Assembly (NCBI GenBank): GCA_009760855.2
Contig: WPIO01000206.1
Coordinates: forward strand, 1-64,000
Reading direction: 5' to 3'
Source of the DNA: Cristatella mucedo
Lineage: Eukaryota; Bryozoa; Phylactolaemata; Cristatellidae
DNA length: 64,000 nt
Part shown: positions 53,633 to 64,000 of the stretch, piece by piece
Layout: each line of letters begins with the position of its first letter
Position numbering within the stretch: the stretch's first letter is position 1
The notes under the pieces: model-generated
Seen by the model: only the letters and a program-made list of their open reading frames with translations
Database searches by the model: none
What the model was told of the DNA's origin: nothing
Translations under genes and position numbers: made by a program

Positions 53633-55266
53633 TTTAGAAATATTCTGACCTCAAGACCCTTGACAACAATGCCGTCCGTGCAAGAGTATATGCTTCACCT
53701 CTTCTGCTCAATCCTCCTTCCGACCTGTCATCATTGGTAGTTTGCTACAACACGACACTAGCTGACATGCTCGACGAGTTTGCACCTCTTACTTAGCTCA
53801 CTGTGCACCCTTTCCCTAACGGCTTATGGTTATGGCATTAAAATACTGTTGATTCGCACGGTACAATAAAAGAAATGCTGTTGTTGAGGTTAACAATCTC
53901 TTCAACCATTCCCATGTTAGCTCCTGATCTAGGGATCCGCGTAATGATCTAGCTGGTCACTTCTCTAGCTAGCTTCTTTGTCAAAAAGGAGACAAGACCA
54001 GAGAGTGCATCCCAAAAATGGTGCCATCCCCTTGGAATCCCGCTAATCAATTTGATCCAGCACCTCGATGTTCAAAATTCAAGCAAGTCAATAGTGTTTC
54101 TGACATTGATATCCCAATCAAAGAAGGCAACTTGTTCTCTGGATACTATTTTCACTGTCCTGCTTCCAAGATGCATTGATCTGCTGCTGCCATGCATAAC
54201 TAACATCGTAAATATGCCATTAGCATTGGGCCATATCCCGAAACCTTTCAAACAGGCCCCTACTCAAGAAAGCGACACTAAACTAAGAGAACGTGAGCAA
54301 CTTTGTGCTCAGTCTCCAGTCTACCGTTCCTATCAAAACACCAAACGAGTCGTGGCTGACCAGCTGAAATTATATATTGAAGCTTCAAACTGTGCTACTA
54401 AGTTACAGTCTAGTTTTAAAGCGAATCATTCTACAGAGTCAGCATTTCTTCGGGTTTAAAATATTCTACTTATAAATTCAGAAATTGGTAGAGTATATCT
54501 GGTTGTTTTGCTGGATCTTTTAGCCGCTTTTCATACATTAGATCATTAAGTTCTTCTTGAGCGCCTCTCATCTCGCTTGGGCATCAATGGCACTGAGAAA
54601 TCTGTGCTTGGTTCCATTATTTTCAAGGTTTATACTCTCCCTTTTGCCCATGTGATTGCCAAGTACAATCTAGGCTTCCACTTCTATGCAGATGGCACTC
54701 ATTCGTACCTTTGCTTGTATCCCTCTCAGCCCTCCAGCACGTTAATGTCTCTCAACTCCCTTACTGCATGTATTGATAACATCCGCCCGGTATATCAATA
54801 AACTTTATGAAATTGAATGATGATAAAACCAACTTACTAGCTAAGTGCAAAACAAGTGTGATTCAGAAAGTGGAAAGATTAACGCTCACAATCAGCTCCG
54901 TCAGCATATCTCATGTTGAATCTGCACGAAATATAGGTGTCATGTTCCAAAGTGACCTTTCATTAGACGAAAATATCAGCTCGATAGTCAAGTCTGCCTA
55001 CTTTCAGCTACAGAACATTGTAAAACTCGGGCTTTTTCAGACAGTGATACCTTATCTAAAGTGGTCCATGCATTTGCGACATCCTATCTTGACTTCTATA
55101 ACTCACTGCTTGCTGGTCTGTCGGCCTGCGAATTCAGGCATTTACAGAAGGTGCAAAACTCTGCAGCTAGGCTTGTCCGCCGTGAGCGTCACCACCGCTA
55201 CATCACACCACTTCTCGCCGGTCTTTACTGGCTCCCAGTCAAGCACCGCATCGACTTCCATGTTCA
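53633..55266 (+). mobile_element. LINE family A, middle portion, ended by a SINE
   Basis: Starts after the endonuclease (LKTLDNNAVRARVYASPLLL), continues with the linker (LDTIFTVLLPRCIDLLLPCI), NHSTESAFLRV and SAAFHTLDH-like blocks, and the catalytic loop read YADGTHS (YADD lost). KVERLTLTISSVSISHVESA and HRIDFHV follow. It is cut at 55266 by a SINE and has no family A tail beyond. Confidence 0.85.
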
Positions 55267-55395
55267 TGCCGAGCCGGATTGTTTCAGCGGTTAAGCGCTC
55301 GCCCCGACCAAGGTCTGGCTGAGGTCGTGGGCTCGAGTCCTGTGGCATATGTGAAGTGCCTGAATAGAGATTAAGTTCTCGATACACTACGGCCA
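55267..55395 (+). mobile_element. tRNA-derived SINE inserted in LINE family A
   Basis: TGCCGAGCCGGATTGTTTCA, GCGGTTAAGCGCTCGCCCCG (box A region), TGAGGTCGTGGGCTCGAGTC (box B region), then GTGAAGTGCCTGAATAGAGA and TTAAGTTCTCGATACACTAC. Same family as 15038, 56166 and 58858, here in the plus orientation. The tail end is shortened. Confidence 0.88.
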
Positions 55396-55862
55396 CCCGG
55401 TCAGTTAGGCTCTCTTCAACACCTTCCAGAAAGCCGTCATTATAACGCAGGCTCTAAAATTAATCTGGTCTGCATTACATCGTATCCGTTTTTAGATACC
55501 AAACTTCATGAACATAATAAGACTTTCCTTTTCATTTCATAGCCACGCAGGCCACGGCAGGTGCTCAGATTAGCAACGTAGTATATACAACGATATTACT
55601 CTCTGTTCTTGCTGGCGTTACCTAGTTACAATTTTTTAGAACTCTGTGAGCGCTTGACACCAATTTAAGACAACAGAAAGACAACTTTGAGATTTCCAAG
55701 CTCTCGGAACTCGGACATTTCGTAATGGTTATATTGTAGCTCTGCTCTGTCAGCCGGTCCGATAGGACGAGAGGCCGTAGCCCTGCCTTCCGATGCACTT
55801 AGGTCTGGGCAGATTGGCTCCACGGTTGTCAGTGCGACTGAAGGCAAGGGGCGAGACTCTAT
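55396..55862. other. No recognisable feature
   Basis: Between the SINE and the LTR remnant. A purine-rich stretch at 55840-55856 precedes the LTR edge but lies outside the element as oriented. Confidence 0.4.
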
Positions 55863-56165
55863 TGTAACGTCGAAATTTTGGCGGAGTAGGCGTAACCTGT
55901 AGCTTACCTAGTCGCGTAGCCTACGGCCGATGGCGGTTCGGCGTGCAATCCTACGAACATAGCAATAAGCAGACCGCCTCGAAACAAGTCTTTCCGGCGA
56001 TGACCTACTTATCTCTATCTCACTGCTGCAAGCAAAAGGCGTTTTTCCCTTCCAAACAGTTCTTGTTAGTGCTAAAGCTAAGCCAACGCCAGCACAGTGC
56101 TACAAACCTATCAACCCTGGGAAGATCTTGTAGGGGCTCGTGGGCAGGCGTTGGCGGCTCGACGA

Positions 56166-56319
56166 AAAAATATAAATATATAATTTATTTATATAGCGCC
56201 CCAAGGGAACTTGATTACTATTCAGGCGCTTCTCACATGCCTCGGGGCTCGAGCCCATGACCTCAGCCAGACTTCGGTCGGGGCGAGCACCTTAACCACT
56301 GGACGAAACCAGCTCGGCA
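56166..56319 (-). mobile_element. tRNA-derived SINE inserted in the LTR element
   Basis: On the minus strand: TGCCGAGCTGGTTTCGTCCA, GTGGTTAAGGTGCTCGCCCC, GAGGTCATGGGCTCGAGCCC, then AGCGCCTGAATAGTAATCAA, GTTCCCTTGGGGCGCTATAT and an AT-rich end. It is full length with well-kept box A and box B. A 14-base C-run follows at 56329-56342. Confidence 0.92.
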
Positions 56320-57154
56320 GAGCGAAGCCCCCCCCCCCCCCACAAGCAAGTTGTTGCGTTGTCGACGACGGCTGTATTATATCGCATACAGGCAGCATAT
56401 GCGAACGAGCGTACATGCTAATAGTGGCCAACGTGCGTGCAGCTCCGGAGCACGTGATGTTTAGAGAGAAGAGAGTGGATAGCGTTCGTACAGGCCGCAC
56501 AGACAGAAAGTTAATTGAGCCGGCAAGGAGCTTGCCTGTTGGGCGGACGGAATATCGGCCGGGGAGTAACCGCGTGACGGCGATGACACGCCCACAATCC
56601 AACCCTGGATCTGTCCTGTAAACTAACGAAGCTGGTACGCTCAATCATGCACCAGCATCGAGGCAACAATCATTCGTAATTAAGCATAACCTAACATCGC
56701 GACGTGCCAGTGATTTACTGGGAAGCGAACAAAAAACTCCGGCTTATTTCTCGACTTTCAGCTTGCAACTTTCCGCGTTCATCCATGCACTACCTAGCGC
56801 TAAAGCCTCGAGCTTGGTTGTGTTTCGTCCTGAGGTGGTCACTCCGGTATGAGCGATCGCGGAGGTCCCCTCATCTCTTTCCCAGTGTCACCGAATATCC
56901 GGCGTCGGTCTGCTCCTCTGGCTGAATCACCGCAAGAATATTGTGTGCAATTTCAGTTGGTCCATTCGGCGGTTGGCGTTCGTCTACAAGAACTTCATGT
57001 TAATGCCCGCTCTAAGACGGAAAGTGACAGGAAAAAAGATGTTGAAACCTCAGTCTCCCTCCACAACGTGGCTTCGTTGCGACGTCGTCCCAAAGCACCT
57101 TCTGTCGACGCCGGCTCTTCGAGACCGCCGAAAGTTTTAACTGATGGAAAAGCC

Positions 57155-57409
57155 TCACCACCAGCTTGGAATAATCGTTCTCGTCAAAACCTTCGAGCCC
57201 TCCAGTTTCGTGCCTAAGCGGCGGGGTTTAATTTCGCCGTCCCACCGCAGGCTTCCTGCCTGTGATGTATATGCCTTCAGCCATCTAATAAACGATTCTG
57301 ACCTTTCACCGGAGAAACGCTGTGCGATAGTTGCGGTATTCATTCCAGTCAGCTTCTCGTCGAAGGAATGCGGAGGAAACGTAATTTTCGGTGCGGCTTG
57401 GTTCGGCAA
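57155..57409 (-). CDS. Gag-like open frame of the LTR element
   Basis: An 84-codon minus frame located about 270 bases past the primer-binding site, where gag is expected. It contains FSGERSESFIRWLKAYTSQA, followed by LRWDGEIKPRRLGTKLEG, which resembles the FxGe...FxxWlxxyexqa...w.d..k...L...L.G pattern of Gypsy gag. No zinc knuckle follows. It is probably an exposed fragment of a longer broken gag. Confidence 0.5.
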   Translation of the reverse strand: MPNQAAPKITFPPHSFDEKLTGMNTATIAQRFSGERSESFIRWLKAYTSQAGSLRWDGEIKPRRLGTKLEGSKVLTRTIIPSWW

Positions 57410-57682
57410 CTGCTGCCGAGCGTGCGCTCAGCCATCATCTGTAGCAGGCGTTTTGCTACCAAGCTGATGCGCTACTCCCTCCAGCTACAGCCTGATGAGC
57501 CTGGCTTGTCTCAGGAGTTTCGCCTCACCAGCTTAGAAATATGCCCCTACTTCTCGGGTTCCAAAGGCACTCATTCGCTTGATCCAATTTACACGCCTAC
57601 AGGTCAAATTCAGGGGACCTAAGCGTAGCAAGCCACCTCCTGCGGAATTTCTCGTCATAGGATCCTCCCTAAAATTTGACAA

Positions 57683-57700
57683 GTCCCTGTTCGGGCGCCA
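57683..57700 (-). promoter_or_regulatory. Primer-binding site, tRNA-Lys type
   Basis: The minus strand reads TGGCGCCCGAACAGGGAC, the 18-base complement of the 3' end of a tRNA-Lys (Lys3). It sits three bases inside the LTR end (GTTACA then TTT). Such a site primes minus-strand cDNA synthesis in LTR retroelements. Confidence 0.88.
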
Positions 57701-57703
57701 AAA

Positions 57704-58331
57704 TGTAACGCCGAAGGTTCAACGGAGTAGGCGTAACCTGCCCGCTTACTTTTGGCCGAATACGGTTCGGAGCGCGCCTACGCGAAACAAGCTGGCCGCT
57801 GCAAAACGAGTGTTTCTGGCGCTGACCTACTTATCGCTACTAAGGGGGTCGTGAGTCGGCGTGAATTGGAAAGCTAGACACACAAATTGGGGATTTTACA
57901 GAGCTTTATTCGCAAGCGAAGAAAGACGCTTCGCGTCTAGCTCAGTTATATCTCCACAATCCTCACACGCTCTCATCAGCACAAGCACTCTTTCGGTGAG
58001 AACACGTCCCCGCACGTAGGCTACCTACGTGTCATGTGGGGAACGATCCAAAAAGACGGACGAGCCCAAACCAGCGGAATAACTCACACACCACACCAAC
58101 TACATCTAGTTCGCACAGGCAAATCCTTACGCCGAGACTACGTTCGAGCGCGAACAAGCACAAAACACAACAGAAACTCAAAATGTGAGCTCGGGCGCGA
58201 TACGACCATATTCGGCGGCGTCCACCGAATCCTCCTAGCGCTGTCTCGTCCATCGCCTCAACTGCCGCGTCCATCGTCTATGGCAAGGGGGCACTAGACG
58301 TAGGCAGGCCACCCCAACTTCTCACCAGCAA
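57704..58331 (-). repeat. 5' LTR of the retroelement
   Basis: On the minus strand a TATA-like GATATAACTG (about 57944-57953) is followed by an AATAAA polyadenylation hexamer at 57905-57910. The last bases before the primer-binding site are CGGCGTTACA. Short palindromes (GACGCGAAGCGTC) lie between. The 5' boundary is uncertain. Confidence 0.6.
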
Positions 58332-58857
58332 CAAGTCTTTAAATTTCTAAAGCATTATTGGTAGCGTTGTATGCATTAACTCGGGATAATGAGCACCAAA
58401 AATGGCCCGACAGCACGGGCTTTGCAGCGCCTCTGCAATAGTGGCATCACCCAGGATTGAGAAGTCTGAACCTCTACCTGCACCGAAAGAATCCAACCCA
58501 GCCTAAATCCTTTTTAGCATCCGCCTGCAAAGCTTCAGGTACTGCTACCGAAGTTTGAGGCAACGGTGCACACGCGAAAGCACACAAATACCTTGATAAG
58601 CTTCGGTGAAGGTATATTCGATGGACGCTGACTGTAGAACAGCTCTTCCCTCCGTTCCTGTCGTCATTGTCTTATCCGGGTCTGCTGGCACTAGCCTTCC
58701 TTCCTAGGAACAGCCGAACCTCTCCCAAGCAAAAAGCTGTATCTATTCGAAGAAGCACTCTCCTTATCAAGGGCTGGGTGCCAGTGCCGGCGCGCCATTA
58801 AACCACGGCTTTTCTTGGACCGTAAAGCTGCTGAGAGAGAAATGTTGAGAACAAATA
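58332..58857. other. No recognisable gene
   Basis: Flank of the LTR element; nothing recognised on either strand. Confidence 0.4.
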
Positions 58858-58998
58858 TAAAAAAAATAATTCATTAATATAGCACCCCAAGAGAACTTAA
58901 TCTCTATTCAGGCGCTTCACATATGCCTTGGGGCTCGAGCCCACGACCTCAGTCAGACCTTGGTCAGGGCGAGCACCTTAACCGCTAGACCAAACCAG
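58858..58998 (-). mobile_element. tRNA-derived SINE
   Basis: On the minus strand: CTGGTTTGGTCTAGCGGTTA, AGGTGCTCGCCCTGACCAAG, GAGGTCGTGGGCTCGAGCCC, then CATATGTGAAGCGCCTGAAT, AGAGATTAAGTTCTCTTGGG and GTGCTATATTAATGAATTAT. It has the cleanest tail of the family and is best for comparison with LINE A. The extreme 5' bases are changed. Confidence 0.92.
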
Positions 58999-60022
58999 TG
59001 ATAGTGTAGCTCATACTCGTCTAGCCGGACCAATTGCAGGAGGGACTGTAGACTGCTGCAACACGTTCAGAATATTATGGGAAAGGAGGTCAGCTGTATT
59101 TCTCTTGCCGGAAGAAGTCAACGCATTCTACTGGGTGTAAGATCAGCAATGGAAACGACTGTCACCATGGAAGCAGGACTGCCACCGAAGAGACACGCTG
59201 GGCCAAACGTTCGCAAAAATAGGTACCATCGCGATCACGTAGTTTCCATGCAGACTACAGCAACCAAAGAGTGTGGTTGTACGTGTTAAATCGCTGTTTA
59301 AAAATGATTTTTCTTAAATGTGGAACGTTCAAGCAGGATATGACTGCATCAAGCCTGCTAACCGTGCAGGGCAGCCTTTTCTTTGTCATAATCGGTTTCT
59401 CATCGCGTGGCTATTTTGCTGCCATTTTGCAAGTCGCAGATCGTCAAAGGTAATCAGTCGAGTCGTGCACAGCAGTCACTTGGATTGGGACTTGAAGCCT
59501 GACCCAAATTCGTCGTCTAAGCACAATATAAGAATGCAACAAAAGCTGAAGATGCTGACAAAAAATAACTAACTATATTTGTACTGAGAACACGTTAGCC
59601 AATGTGCCTACTTGCACATATTGTAGGACACCTGGCAGCTGCACCGTGTGGAGTTGGTCTAGCTCTAAAATGATCGTTGTCAATTGTTGAAAGCCGTACA
59701 TCATAGGCCATCGATGCATTACAACTGACAGTGATGCTTGTCCCACACGAACTAAAGTGTACTGCATACTTGTATTAGGGTATAACCACGTCCAGAAAAA
59801 TAACATACAAATGATGGGACGGTGAGACAGAAACGAGGACACTGTAGTAACACACGGAGTCGGTGGGACTAATGCAACTTAGTGGCATCAGCATAACAAA
59901 AACTCTCAGGTTAGCACGATGCTGGTAAAGTCGCCGAGAATTATATACCGAGGAGAATTCACAAGGCTGCGATAGAGGCTCCGGCAATGCAGGCATCGTG
60001 CAAGTCCGAAGTAAGAGTTTCA
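58999..60022. other. MCM7 3' flank
   Basis: Downstream of the MCM7 stop. No gene recognised. The part from about 59295 is the counterpart of the duplicated block at 7558-8480. The MCM7 3'-UTR must lie at its right end, but no canonical AATAAA was assigned close to the stop. Confidence 0.5.
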
Positions 60023-63904
<3,882 letters not shown>

Positions 63905-64000
63905 GAAATTAACTCATACCTCGTACAAATCTCGAATCATTTGGCGACCGTGCCTTTAGTTCGAACACTCTCGAAGCCTGGAACTCACTCCTGACCTATA
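63905..64000 (+). mobile_element. LINE family A fragment, cut by the window edge
   Basis: Begins near ACTCATACCTCGTACAAATC and continues ATTTGGCGACCGTGCCTTTA, CTCGAAGCCTGGAACTCACT. This is the family A C-terminal block usually read [22 protein letters not shown]. The rest should lie to the right. Confidence 0.85.

Larger units (their letters stand above)
55863..58331 (-). mobile_element. Gypsy-like LTR retrotransposon, truncated internal region
   Basis: Two related LTR sequences bracket a short interior: right copy at about 57704-58331 and left, disrupted, at about 55863-56165. Both begin on the plus strand with TGTAACG(C/T)CGAA and share CGGAGTAGGCGTAACCTG and GCTGACCTACTTATC-like blocks. 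A primer-binding site sits just inside the right LTR, so the element runs on the minus strand. The interior (about 1.5 kb) shows a gag-like reading but no protease, reverse transcriptase or integrase, so it is deleted or non-autonomous. A SINE has landed at 56166-56319. The outer end near 58331 is approximate. Confidence 0.65.

Noticed and set aside
55838-55862. Purine-rich stretch before TGTAACG read as a polypurine tract of a plus-strand element
   Set aside because: The primer-binding site at 57683-57700 fixes the element on the minus strand, so this stretch lies outside it.
58858-59000. Possible genuine tRNA genes at the box A/box B heads
   Set aside because: No cloverleaf with acceptor stem could be formed; each head runs into a shared SINE body and tail.

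Overview
This is a repeat-rich animal nuclear DNA window: intron-split genes with GT/AG junctions, long (TG)n microsatellites, and non-LTR, LTR, SINE and DNA-transposon debris. The species is not identifiable from the sequence. The gene content (a CYP2-type microsomal P450 and MCM7) fits an invertebrate metazoan, but that is inference. Only two host genes can be supported, both on the minus strand.

(1) A cytochrome P450 of the CYP2 type spans about 26 kb. Its exons are at 48171-48535, 45427-45948, 24035-23742 and 22457-22273, and all joins found are phase 1. The exon for the oxygen-activation (I) helix was not found. Exon 1 carries a one-base frameshift at the proline-rich hinge. The 21-kb intron is packed with transposon copies.

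(2) The C-terminal 319 codons of the replicative helicase subunit MCM7 lie at 62619-60023 in six exons whose phases all agree. The 5' half of the gene lies beyond the right edge. A decayed, intron-containing copy of the 3' end of this gene sits about 51 kb away at 7558-9285, in the same orientation.

Most of the rest is mobile DNA. LINE family A (Jockey/CR1/L2-type ORF2, tail ending in ATT repeats) is present in about twenty pieces, including a nearly full ORF2 at 31.7-34.9 kb and a nested one at 26.56-30.42 kb. LINE family B (tail with ATTAC repeats) occurs at 16.95, 28.8, 35.5 and 43.6 kb. A tRNA-derived SINE family (15.0, 35.1, 55.3, 56.2, 58.9 kb) ends in a tail resembling that of LINE A, which suggests LINE A machinery mobilised it. 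A Tigger/pogo-type transposase remnant (24.79-26.52 kb) is split by a LINE A insertion. There is a Gypsy reverse-transcriptase scrap at 20.7 kb. A minus-strand LTR element (55.86-58.33 kb) has a tRNA-Lys primer-binding site. Every LINE copy examined is broken at the reverse-transcriptase active site.

Layout: 1-7.5 kb unrecognised; 7.6-9.3 MCM7-like pseudogene; 9.3-11.7 unrecognised; 11.7-13.2 head-to-head LINE A pair; 13.2-22.3 mostly unrecognised with SINE, LINE and Gypsy scraps; 22.3-48.5 P450 gene with TE-filled introns; 48.5-52.9 unrecognised; 52.9-59 nested LINE/SINE/LTR block; 60-64 MCM7. No tRNA, rRNA or CRISPR was seen. No novel multi-gene system could be supported; the most unusual signals are the LINE/SINE tail sharing, the MCM7 3' duplication and the repeated inverted LINE-in-LINE structures.
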